From Cytophagales bacterium (lineage in GTDB: Bacteria; Bacteroidota; Bacteroidia; Cytophagales; Cyclobacteriaceae), in assembly GCA_003454975.1 (NCBI GenBank), contig DMST01000280.1, forward strand, positions 16,038-23,454: DNA of 7,417 bases. Direction: 5' to 3'. The notes beneath the pieces were generated by a model, which was given only the letters and a program-made list of their open reading frames with translations, was not told the DNA's origin and searched no databases. Of this stretch, positions 1-7,367 are shown in pieces. The position numbers were made by a program, and so were the translations under genes. Each line of letters opens with the position of its first letter. Position 1 is the first letter of the stretch.

Positions 1-286
1 TCCAGATCCGGCCCCGAGTATCAAACTTGGCATAATTGAATACGCGCAAGGGCGCCTTCTGAAAGCGGTAGCCAATCATAAGGTCCTGCCGAGTGCCCTC
101 TAGTGGGTACACGATTTCCATGGGCCGATACCGGATCTCATACCGATGGCCCTCAAACCGAAAAATCAGCTCGGGACTATACTTGGTCCAAAAATCAAAG
201 TCATTGGTTTCGCCCTCAGGGATGGTCCCTTGGCCATAGGTCAGGAAAGGCAGGCCCAATAGGCCCAGCAGCAGTAATTTCTTCAT
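1..286 (-). CDS. N-terminal part of a secreted or outer-membrane protein of unknown function (3' end beyond window)
   Basis: This frame opens with ATG at 286-284 and stays open for 95 codons to the left edge, so the C-terminal part is missing. Residues 1-19 form a textbook signal peptide: M-K-K, then an L/G-rich core (LLLLGLLGLPFL), then T-Y-G-Q. Cleavage is likely around Gly18/Gln19, and no lipobox Cys is present. The mature part begins GTIPEGETNDFDFWTK and is rich in aromatic and Arg residues, alternating in a way that suits beta strands (for example EIRYRP and FNYAKFD). The pattern 'DFDFWTKYSPEL...RYRPMEI...DLMIGYRF' vaguely recalls small Bacteroidota outer-membrane barrel proteins of the DUF2490 type, but the fragment is too short to claim this. 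No good ribosome-binding site precedes the ATG; the nearest purine run (GGAG) is about 15 nt upstream. A 241-bp gap separates it from the operon upstream, so it probably has its own promoter. Confidence 0.8.
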   Translation of the reverse strand, partial: MKKLLLLGLLGLPFLTYGQGTIPEGETNDFDFWTKYSPELIFRFEGHRYEIRYRPMEIVYPLEGTRQDLMIGYRFQKAPLRVFNYAKFDTRGRIW

Positions 287-360
287 TAGGGATAGATTGT
301 ACTCCAAGGTAGACAAGGAAGCCTTTCTAGACAATGACTTTCATCAAGAGGAATTTAGAT

Positions 361-422
361 TGTGACTAGGTTTTTGTGAGCACTAAACTATACCACAGAG
401 ATTGTCACATCACTAATTCACA
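361..422. repeat. Nested TGTGA / TCACA elements upstream of the secreted-protein gene
   Basis: TGTGA occurs at 361-365 and 375-379, and its reverse complement TCACA at 405-409 and 418-422. The result is a nested dyad in which the two left elements are 14 bp apart and the two right elements 13 bp apart. TGTGAC at 361-366 pairs exactly with GTCACA at 404-409. These could be half-sites for a dimeric regulator upstream of the gene starting at 286. The half-sites are much further apart than in a classical CRP site (TGTGA-N6-TCACA), so a Crp/Fnr-type operator is not established, and chance is possible with 5-mers. Confidence 0.25.
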
Positions 423-478
423 CACTTATCTCCTGACATTAGCGCGGTAAACTGCATCGCAACTGAGCAAGCAGAACC

Positions 479-506
479 AAGCCCAATGCAAGAGCATAAA
501 TGGCTT
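479..506 (-). terminator. Candidate hairpin terminator after the operon's last gene
   Basis: It lies 22 nt past the stop of the large membrane protein. The transcript would fold as AAGCCA, a 3-nt bulge (TTT), ATGC, loop TCTT, GCAT, then TGGGCTT with one bulged G. That gives a two-part stem of 4 and about 6 base pairs. Only a short, interrupted T run follows (GGTTCTGCTT), so it is not a strong intrinsic terminator. It may instead act as a 3'-end stabiliser. Confidence 0.35.
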
Positions 507-527
507 TCCTTACAGAGCTAAATGAAT

Positions 528-3500
528 TTATTTCTTCCGGATCAAAGAAAGGATATTCTCCATCTCATATTCCTTCTCCGAAGTGGCATGAATACCTTCC
601 AGCAGAGCCTCAATGAGCGGAGACTGGTGGATAGCCAAGTCAAAGAAATGCTCGCGGTCCACAATGAGTACGGTGGCACCCCGGCGAGAGGCTAGCTTTA
701 CGGTAGGGCTATCGGGGATAATGTCTTGAATGAACACTTGGTGCTTCGAGAACCAAAAGTAGGCGTCGTCCTTTCGGTATGCCTCCAATGCGCCATCCAG
801 CACGATGCACACGACCTCCCGGTCCTTCATGCGAGAGAAGTGTAACTCCTCATGGGGAGCGAACCTGCGCACGGAGAAGGCATCGGCAAGATCTAACAAA
901 CGAAAGGGAGGCACATCACGGAAAAGAGGCACCTTCATCATCAGTTCCACTTTGTGATAGATCAATTGATCGGGATCGGAGTCTTCGTCTACCAACTCAA
1001 ACAAGTACCGGGCTTTTTCCTTAGGCAGCTTGCTAAGCATACGCGGCCAGTCTTCCGGAAAATCACGGGCAATTACCTCTGCGGCTGTTTGCGAAACCAA
1101 CGGATGCGGGTGGTATAAGCAGGTAGCAATCTCGTGGGGCAACTCCTGTACTAAGGGACCAAGCAGTTGAACCGCATGTGCTTTTATCCATAAACCGGTA
1201 TTGGCCTGGGTATGGATAATGATATCCTTCAGGTTGGCTACATAATCCCGTTTTGCTTGTGGATACCGGTTTTTGAAGTACCGAATCTGATGCACGGGTC
1301 TCTTGGATTCGAAGAGCGGCATTAATCGCACCTTATCCTCATCTTCCAGCAAGTTTTCGATCAGTTCCAGGGCAAAAATTCGGTTGGTCAGCTGGTTCTG
1401 ATCCTGCAGATTGCGACGAATCAAGGCCAACTTGCTGTGGCCATAATGCAAACCCAATAGCATCAGGATGATCTCCCGGTTGACCTCCCCTTCTTGATGC
1501 AAGCCTTCTCGCAAATCATCCGCTCCTACTCCGTTCTGCAAGCCGTATTCCTTAGCCGAAAGCCAAACCAGGTATTCTACCCGCTCTTCAATACGCTGGC
1601 GCACCTGAACCAAACGGTCACCAGAAGCGGTGTACTGCAAGTAGTTGAGCGACTTCAGTGCCTCCATCTGGATCTCGCGGTCTGGATAACTCAGGTAATC
1701 GAATATGATTTCCGAGGCCTTCGCTTCCTTAATGTGCCGGTAGATACGCAAGATCTTGAGCTTAAATCGATGGTCGTTTTTCCGGTAGAATAGTGCTTCC
1801 AGATCTTGCAGAATATCGCCCCCAAATTTACCCAAAGCGGTTGCTGCCACAGAGGCAAACTCAGGATTCTCCAGTAGTTCTAGCAAGGGGTATTTATACA
1901 TACCGTCTGGGTACTTGCCCGCCAAACGTACTGCTCCCGAACGCACCCGCCGATCCGGATCTTTGAGAAGACGCAAGACTACTTCGGGGCGTGGTGGATC
2001 TGGGGTTTGGTACCAATGGCGAAGCAGGGATTCTTTTTCCTGGAGCGAGAGGCGGAATACCGAGTCCCGGTTAGGGTCTACCTCATCGTAATTCTGGTAT
2101 TTGTTTAGGAAGGCCTTGGCCTTCACCTGATGCACCTTGGACTTACTAGTCTCTACCATCTTGGTGAGAGGTTCTCGAATCTCAGGGCCGGACTCGTAGG
2201 TATGGGCTAGCAGTTGTAAACCCAGGTCTTGATCTTTCTTTTTTCCAGCCAATAAATGCGGCAGTTCTTTTACCCCACTACCTGGCTGTATGGCCTCCAT
2301 TACTCGCAAACTAATGGTTCTGAATTCACTTTTATGTTGGGCTTTGGCATGGTCGCGGAGAATATCAAAGCCAAACAAGGCGTCTTGTATCATGCGCCAG
2401 CCACCGCCTTTTCGTAGATAGGAGGTCAGCTTGTTGCGGTATAGGCCATACAGTTGCCTAGCCAGTAAGAAGTGACCTATCAGTATGGGGATGCCTACCG
2501 CTGCGAGATAATAGGGCAAAATATGGTTAGTCTCATCTTTGGGCAGTATGTGGCCCAAGGCCAACAATAACAGCCCTGAGAGCATGATGGCCCCTTGCTT
2601 AAATCGTCCCTCCACAATGCTTTGCACTGTGAGCCGTTTGGCTGCAGGCAAAGGCTGGTACAGCGTCCGGAAAGCGGGATCGTCGATGGACTTCCGTACC
2701 GTGCGCTCGGTAAACTTCACGAGCAGCACCAGCGCAAAGAATAGCGAGAAAGGGTCTTCTCCAATGTAAGTGAGGGTAGGCAGGGTTTCGGTGATGCCCC
2801 CATAGAAGCCCACCACACTGGACGAAAGCATGAAAATAAGCAACCCCACGGGCAATAGGAGTAGACCGACTCGCAAGCCAAATCTGCTCAAGATACTGCC
2901 CGACAAGTAGCCCAATATCAACTCCCCGGTCTTAATTACCCCAAAGGCAATTGCAATGAATTGGGCCTTTTGGCTGGGTTCCTTCAGCCATTCCTGGTGC
3001 GGTATGGAAGAAAGATAAAGGAAATCGGCCATGTAAAAGGCTACCATAGAAACGAAAGCTGTGATGCCTAGAAAGGCAGTATACTTTTGCTTCATAAAGG
3101 TGCCCTTATCGGGCGAATTTTTACTGGAACTGGCGGGAGCCTTCTTGGCCTCTTTCAGTTCAAACTTTCGCTGAATAACCACCAGCGAGGCTACCGCTCC
3201 TACAATACCCGCCAAGGCGATGAAGTTCATGTAGAGGGTGTTGGAGAACACTTTGGGCACCAGCCCGGCCATAAGGAAACAACCAATAATGGACGCCACG
3301 GTGGCTCCCATATTGATGCGTGCTTGCAGGCGCTTGGTCTGGCGCAGGTCTAGTAAGCTGAGGGAAAGTCCTCCACTCTCTAACCCAACTAAGGTGATGA
3401 AAGGGGAAGCAAAAATAAAAACACCGAAGGCTACGGCCTTTTGCACAGAAGTACCTTCACTTTCGCCCCCAGCACCGGCAATAATGCCACTGATGGTAAG

Positions 3501-3776
3501 GAGTATGGCTAATATACCAATCACGATGAGGGTACCGCCAAACACCCGCCCTCTGGGAATTTTCCCAATCAATTGTTTATAAAGGGCCCCCAACAGAAAC
3601 CCAACTACACCTGAAGCCAGGTAGGCCAGCGGGAGTTGGCTACTATCGAAATAATGGACCAACATGGCATTGGCCACAGAGAAATAGATAGCGATAAAGG
3701 TTTGGGTGGCAAAGGCGTGCACCCGCAACCAAACTACTTTTTGTTTCTCTAATGTATCTACCGTAGCTGTGGCCAT
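528..3776 (-). CDS. NTT-like (ATP/ADP translocase family) membrane transporter fused to HEAT repeats and a cyclic-nucleotide-binding-like domain
   Basis: This is a three-part protein of 1082 residues. Residues about 20-440 hold some 12 hydrophobic segments (near 22-40, 48-69, 79-101, 111-131, 155-175, 182-203, 231-252, 271-293, 299-320, 335-354, 393-411 and 420-440), with a basic cytoplasmic loop at 204-230. Before helix 11 lies the stretch KFTERTVRKSIDDPAFRTLY (354-373), then QPLP and a conserved-looking R/Q/EG/GA run to 396. This matches the signature region of NTT nucleotide transporters (compare 'SLFDP' in the ATP/ADP translocases). Residues about 441-910 are helical with HEAT-like repeats, clearest at 595-715 (VVLRLLKDPDRRVRSGAVRL) and about 765-905. 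Residues 942-1060 resemble a Crp-type cNMP fold: V-P-L-F-x-D-V-P, then F-A-P-x-E, then IVLDGALEAY, then LIVDREHFF. Its phosphate cassette is degenerate. The ATG lies 4 nt after the methyltransferase stop, so this is the last gene of the operon. Canonical NTTs of about 500 residues exchange ATP for ADP in obligate intracellular bacteria and plastids; fused forms occur in free-living bacteria and their role is unknown. The domain calls are firm; ATP transport is not shown. Confidence 0.9.
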   Translation of the reverse strand: MATATVDTLEKQKVVWLRVHAFATQTFIAIYFSVANAMLVHYFDSSQLPLAYLASGVVGFLLGALYKQLIGKIPRGRVFGGTLIVIGILAILLTISGIIAGAGGESEGTSVQKAVAFGVFIFASPFITLVGLESGGLSLSLLDLRQTKRLQARINMGATVASIIGCFLMAGLVPKVFSNTLYMNFIALAGIVGAVASLVVIQRKFELKEAKKAPASSSKNSPDKGTFMKQKYTAFLGITAFVSMVAFYMADFLYLSSIPHQEWLKEPSQKAQFIAIAFGVIKTGELILGYLSGSILSRFGLRVGLLLLPVGLLIFMLSSSVVGFYGGITETLPTLTYIGEDPFSLFFALVLLVKFTERTVRKSIDDPAFRTLYQPLPAAKRLTVQSIVEGRFKQGAIMLSGLLLLALGHILPKDETNHILPYYLAAVGIPILIGHFLLARQLYGLYRNKLTSYLRKGGGWRMIQDALFGFDILRDHAKAQHKSEFRTISLRVMEAIQPGSGVKELPHLLAGKKKDQDLGLQLLAHTYESGPEIREPLTKMVETSKSKVHQVKAKAFLNKYQNYDEVDPNRDSVFRLSLQEKESLLRHWYQTPDPPRPEVVLRLLKDPDRRVRSGAVRLAGKYPDGMYKYPLLELLENPEFASVAATALGKFGGDILQDLEALFYRKNDHRFKLKILRIYRHIKEAKASEIIFDYLSYPDREIQMEALKSLNYLQYTASGDRLVQVRQRIEERVEYLVWLSAKEYGLQNGVGADDLREGLHQEGEVNREIILMLLGLHYGHSKLALIRRNLQDQNQLTNRIFALELIENLLEDEDKVRLMPLFESKRPVHQIRYFKNRYPQAKRDYVANLKDIIIHTQANTGLWIKAHAVQLLGPLVQELPHEIATCLYHPHPLVSQTAAEVIARDFPEDWPRMLSKLPKEKARYLFELVDEDSDPDQLIYHKVELMMKVPLFRDVPPFRLLDLADAFSVRRFAPHEELHFSRMKDREVVCIVLDGALEAYRKDDAYFWFSKHQVFIQDIIPDSPTVKLASRRGATVLIVDREHFFDLAIHQSPLIEALLEGIHATSEKEYEMENILSLIRKK

Positions 3777-3780
3777 GGTT

Positions 3781-4593
3781 TTACTTTTGGGCTACATATA
3801 ATCCCCAAGAAAAATGCATTTCCAGATGGGTGGTGGCGTCTACGTATTCTATTTCTTCTAGACCTGTAGGGCTTAACTTCTGAGCGGCTTTACGAATAAA
3901 GGTATGCCACTGAGCCAGTTTATCTTCGTCCTGTTTGAAGTCCGTGCCCAACCGGGTGGCCGAATCGAAGTGGTAGGGCAAAGAGTCGCTACGTTTGACG
4001 GCTTGAAAGCCAGCAGTTTTTAGCTGATCTAGCAATTCAGATTCGTTGGGAAAATACCGGTGGGTAGCCATGGTATGGAATCCCGCCAGGCGATCCTTCT
4101 CACGCACGATCGCTCTATAAAAATCCCCTACTTCGCCTTCCAAGGTGATTTGCCACAGAATAAGCTTTCCTTCTTTGGCAAGCAGGCGATGCATAACCCC
4201 AGCCAACTCGGCTTGGTGAGACTGGGCAATTTCATGCCATAAGAGCTTCCCTATGATGCGATCGTAACTACCTGATGGTGCACTAGGCTCTAAGATGGAC
4301 TCGTTGTAGAAGGCCGTCTGGGATACCATCTGCTCAGGAGTTAGTAGCTGTGCCAGTTTCTCCCGAGCAATGGAGAGCTGAGTCTCGCTTAGTTCCAACA
4401 GGTGGAAAGACATCCCTTCCGGTGGATTGCGTTGCAAGACCGCCTGGGTAACCGCCCCGTAAGCCGAACCCGCATCCAGCAACCGCATATTCGGAGACAG
4501 GTCTGCCACGGAAAACAGACGGTCAAACATGTCGCCGTCTACACAATGAACTTTTTCCAGGTTGACAAGTCGGTTCCGATAATCATTATCCAT
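3781..4593 (-). CDS. Class I SAM-dependent methyltransferase, substrate unknown
   Basis: This is a soluble protein of 270 residues with a Rossmann methyltransferase core (Methyltransf_11/25 type). Motif I is LLDAGSAYGAVT (38-49), a variant of LDxGxGxG in which the middle Gly is Ala. Motif II is HLLELSE, where Glu67 is the expected ribose-binding acid. Motif IV is YDRIIGKLLWHEI (110-122), followed by RLLAKEGKLILWQ (136-148) as the motif V/VI strand. The C-terminal part has the usual 'RYFPNESELLDQLKTAGFQ' helix (179-197) found in small-molecule methyltransferases. I take the ATG at 4593-4591 as the start: it lies 10 nt beyond the receptor stop, and the Rossmann domain follows soon after. The frame continues upstream to a GTG at 4644, but those 17 codons only overlap the receptor's 3' end and give a low-complexity S/T-rich leader. 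No signal peptide or membrane helix is seen. It lies between receptor and transporter genes, so its substrate may be linked to what they handle, but none can be named. Confidence 0.88.
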   Translation of the reverse strand: MDNDYRNRLVNLEKVHCVDGDMFDRLFSVADLSPNMRLLDAGSAYGAVTQAVLQRNPPEGMSFHLLELSETQLSIAREKLAQLLTPEQMVSQTAFYNESILEPSAPSGSYDRIIGKLLWHEIAQSHQAELAGVMHRLLAKEGKLILWQITLEGEVGDFYRAIVREKDRLAGFHTMATHRYFPNESELLDQLKTAGFQAVKRSDSLPYHFDSATRLGTDFKQDEDKLAQWHTFIRKAAQKLSPTGLEEIEYVDATTHLEMHFSWGLYVAQK

Positions 4594-4603
4594 CTTAGCT
4601 GGG

Positions 4604-7366
4604 TTAGAAGTTGTAGAGGACACGAAATTGGCTGTGAAAGCCACGTTGGGGAATCAAGGAGGGATTTGTGACGCCATCACCATTTAGCGGTCCTGTGTTA
4701 TAATAAGCCTGATTGGTGATATTGAAGAAGCTCAACTGGGCCGTAAGGCCGCTACCAATACCCGTATTGTAAATCCAATTACTGAAATCCCACCCTACGG
4801 TGGCATGCAATAAGAGGTAGGCACTGAAGAAATCCCCGTTCATGGTCCTAGCTTGTCCATCATTGTCAGGGTTGGTAGTTCCTCCACCGGTAGGGCGAGC
4901 CGCCACAAACTGACTCCGAATATTGGCTCTCAAGCGATTGTCTAAGAAGTTGCCGCTTACGCCGAGTTTGGCCTGATGCGGCGCAATGTCTGCTATCACA
5001 TTATCAATGGCAAAGCCCCCGTCGGATACATCTCCTGCAGCCACACTATCGTCTAACCGGGAAACGATGCCTCTGGTATAGGAATAGTTACCCCATACCG
5101 TAATGTTGGGCCTCACTCGCCAGCTAGCTACTACCTGCGCACCGTAGATGTCATATTCACCAATGTTTGCATTTTGAGTTACGTTGGTGCTGATTTTTTT
5201 TAGCCCCACTACATTTTCAATGCGGGAAAAGTACCCGGATGCTTCCGCTGTCAGTAGCCTGTCGCCTGCCGAATTATTCTGAGAATAGTGAGCCGACACC
5301 TCAAAGTTTCGAATGATCTCTTCTTGGAGGTTATTGCTGGGTATTCGAGTTCCTCCCGTGGAATATCTACTCCACTGCGAAGGATTCTGAATACCCTGGG
5401 CATAGATGGCTTTCAGTACCCAGTTTCGAGGGGTATATACCACCGCCAGGCGCGGGTTTACAACCCATCCAAACCCTTCCTCAGAACGGATCCGGTTATA
5501 ATCTATCCGTGAGCCAGCAACTAATTTCAGAGCAGGAATCACTTTCCATTGCGCCTGAGAGTACAACCCTACATCCCACATACCGTACTGGTTACCTCCC
5601 AAGTCTTGATTGGAGCTCACGATACCGCATTCCTGTGGGCTAGGCCAGGTTTCACACCCAGTGTCACGGTCTTCTACATTTACGGTATCGTAGGATACGA
5701 TATAGTCTCCCTGCATTTGAGTATTTCGAATCTCGAACCCAGATACCCATGAGAGTTGCTCCGTAGCTGCGTACACAAACTTTTGCTCGGTGCGTAGTTG
5801 CCGGGCCTCCTGGAAGAAATTCCGGTCAACCCAAATCACATCATCCGAGAAAGTAGACGGATCATCATCTGCTACCAGATTGTAAATGTTGTAATTTCCT
5901 CGCCAGTAGTTTCTAGAGAACAAGATATTGGACCTAGTAGGCTGTAGCCGGTGGTACCGGTAGCTGGTCAGTGAAGAGAATGTCCAGGTACCGTCTGCAT
6001 TCAGCGGGGTAGCATATTTCAGGGTGAAAGTGTAGTTCTGGGGAGTCCAAATAGAACCGTTGCCAGAAGGTCCGGCCACCACATCGCGATAGCGGGCAGA
6101 AGTACCTTCTTCGCGCGTCCAATGTTGCGCCGTTACGCTCAAACGATCAAAACTAACCTGAGCCCGCAGATAATAATTGAAGCTGCTATTGCTAAACCCA
6201 CTGATCGGCTGGCCGTCTGTTCCCTCTTCATACAACCGGCGGTCAGCGGCCCGTACGGCGGCCAATCCTGCGTCGGACAACGAGATGGTCCGGATTCCGT
6301 CAGACACTGATTCGGTCAGGTAGCCATTGGTATCCACAATGCCCAAGTCGGCCAAAGTAGTATCCTCCCCTACTTCTATCACCATGGTAGAATCGTACCG
6401 GGATGTAGTATCAAACTCATTGACAGAATAATCAAAATCCTGACCAGCCAAGGGGTCAGTGGAAAGATCCATCTCATCACTCCAAAAGCCACGACCGGTT
6501 ACATTCCATTGCACCCGGCCAGATTTAGAAGTCCCTCCTACGGAAGCATCTGCCCAGTAAGTATTGTAAGAACCCGTTCCGAAATGCACCTCCCCGGTGG
6601 GGCGGTTGTTTTTGCCAGTGAAATTTTTGGTTACTACGTTGATCACCCCTACAAAAGCATTAGGACCGTACATAGTAGAGGCCGGTCCGTAAATGATCTC
6701 TACCCGCTCAATGTTGCTGATAGGATATTGCCGGGATATGTAGGGGATGTTGAAGTACAAATCATTTTCTTCTACTCCATCTATGAGCAGTAATGTTCTT
6801 TCTGTATTCGTAGACCGGTAACCGCGCTGATAAATATTAGCATAGGTAGCACTGTAGAAACCCATAATATCAAAGCCAGGCTGATCCTTTAGCAACTCAA
6901 TGAGGTCGTTGTAGCCTCGCTCTACTATGTCGTCATGAGAAATAATGTACACCGTGGCAGGCGCTTCTTCGGGTCGTTCAGCAATTTTGGACACTGAGGC
7001 AATCGTCTGTGAACTTAGCTGTCCTCTTACCTCTACAATGAGATCTTTGTACCCTTGAGGATCCGTTAGGGCAGGCTCATATCCAGGCTGAGAAATGAGC
7101 AGCGTCTTTGCCATACTAGTAGCATCCTGAAGCCTATCTTGCACCAAATACACCTTGATCAACAACACCCGCGAGGCACGCTGCCCATTGGGGGTCCTAA
7201 AATCATTGTCCTCCAAACGGTCCAATGCCTCTTGAAACTGCCCCTTGGCTACGAACCTCTCGGCTTGTTCTATCACCTGCAGTTCCCTTACCTCTTGCTG
7301 GTTCTGAGCCATTGAGGGTAAGACCATCATACTACAAAGGGAAACTAGAATAATCAGATGTCGCAT
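4604..7366 (-). CDS. TonB-dependent outer-membrane receptor with TPR-like N-terminal domain
   Basis: This gene encodes 920 residues. Residues 1-20 are a signal peptide (basic start, core LIILVSLCSMMVL, cleavage after S-M-A before Gln21). Residues about 25-115 are helical and TPR-like (AERFVAKGQFQEALDRLE, 35-52; then a second helical pair 62-92 and a D-P-Q-G-Y-K-D-L-I segment at 102-110). This replaces the beta-sandwich carboxypeptidase-regulatory domain usual in Bacteroidota receptors. Residues about 136-247 are the plug: ATVYIISHDDIVERGYNDLI, LLLIDGVEE (192-200), NIERVEIIYGPASTMYGPNA (218-237) and GVINVVTK. Residues about 255-920 are the beta-barrel, ending FHSQFRVLYNF with the terminal Phe expected for BAM recognition. 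A long loop lies at 297-390, and two Cys (571 and 580) in another loop could form a disulfide. It would import a ligand across the outer membrane using TonB energy. No SusD partner is present, so a glycan locus is unlikely; the substrate cannot be read. The ATG follows the previous stop by 1 nt, which suggests translational coupling. Confidence 0.93.
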   Translation of the reverse strand: MRHLIILVSLCSMMVLPSMAQNQQEVRELQVIEQAERFVAKGQFQEALDRLEDNDFRTPNGQRASRVLLIKVYLVQDRLQDATSMAKTLLISQPGYEPALTDPQGYKDLIVEVRGQLSSQTIASVSKIAERPEEAPATVYIISHDDIVERGYNDLIELLKDQPGFDIMGFYSATYANIYQRGYRSTNTERTLLLIDGVEENDLYFNIPYISRQYPISNIERVEIIYGPASTMYGPNAFVGVINVVTKNFTGKNNRPTGEVHFGTGSYNTYWADASVGGTSKSGRVQWNVTGRGFWSDEMDLSTDPLAGQDFDYSVNEFDTTSRYDSTMVIEVGEDTTLADLGIVDTNGYLTESVSDGIRTISLSDAGLAAVRAADRRLYEEGTDGQPISGFSNSSFNYYLRAQVSFDRLSVTAQHWTREEGTSARYRDVVAGPSGNGSIWTPQNYTFTLKYATPLNADGTWTFSSLTSYRYHRLQPTRSNILFSRNYWRGNYNIYNLVADDDPSTFSDDVIWVDRNFFQEARQLRTEQKFVYAATEQLSWVSGFEIRNTQMQGDYIVSYDTVNVEDRDTGCETWPSPQECGIVSSNQDLGGNQYGMWDVGLYSQAQWKVIPALKLVAGSRIDYNRIRSEEGFGWVVNPRLAVVYTPRNWVLKAIYAQGIQNPSQWSRYSTGGTRIPSNNLQEEIIRNFEVSAHYSQNNSAGDRLLTAEASGYFSRIENVVGLKKISTNVTQNANIGEYDIYGAQVVASWRVRPNITVWGNYSYTRGIVSRLDDSVAAGDVSDGGFAIDNVIADIAPHQAKLGVSGNFLDNRLRANIRSQFVAARPTGGGTTNPDNDGQARTMNGDFFSAYLLLHATVGWDFSNWIYNTGIGSGLTAQLSFFNITNQAYYNTGPLNGDGVTNPSLIPQRGFHSQFRVLYNF

Positions 7367-7367
7367 G

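Larger units (their letters stand above)
287..527. other. Intergenic region between the operon end and the next gene
   Basis: These 241 bp hold no convincing ORF on either strand. The part next to the large membrane-protein gene carries a hairpin (479-506). The middle carries TGTGA/TCACA elements (361-422). The minus-strand sequence TAGTTTAG (complement of 383-390) matches the Bacteroidota -7 element TAnnTTTG at all but one of its defined positions, but no TTG-type -33 element stands at the usual distance, so this is only a weak promoter candidate for the gene starting at 286. The region is visibly more AT-rich than the flanking genes, as expected for a regulatory spacer. Confidence 0.6.

Noticed and set aside
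103..312. Plus-strand frame of 69 codons near the left edge
   Set aside because: It lies opposite the minus-strand gene that starts at 286, which has a clear signal peptide and a better protein-like sequence.
361..422. A classical CRP operator
   Set aside because: The TGTGA and TCACA half-sites are 25 nt or more apart rather than 6, so the canonical site is not met; only a low-confidence repeat is reported.
779..3582. Several plus-strand open frames (779-1024, 1494-1793, 2539-2769, 3087-3353, 3238-3582)
   Set aside because: All lie antisense within the large membrane-protein gene. Their translations lack recognisable domains and have the Arg/Pro/Ser-rich look of reverse-strand reading, and two of them overlap each other.
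4060..6793. Open frames opposite or inside the methyltransferase and receptor genes, including a minus-strand frame at 5934-6122
   Set aside because: They are alternate-frame shadows of two well-supported genes with complete domain structure. No independent start context or protein-like composition was seen.
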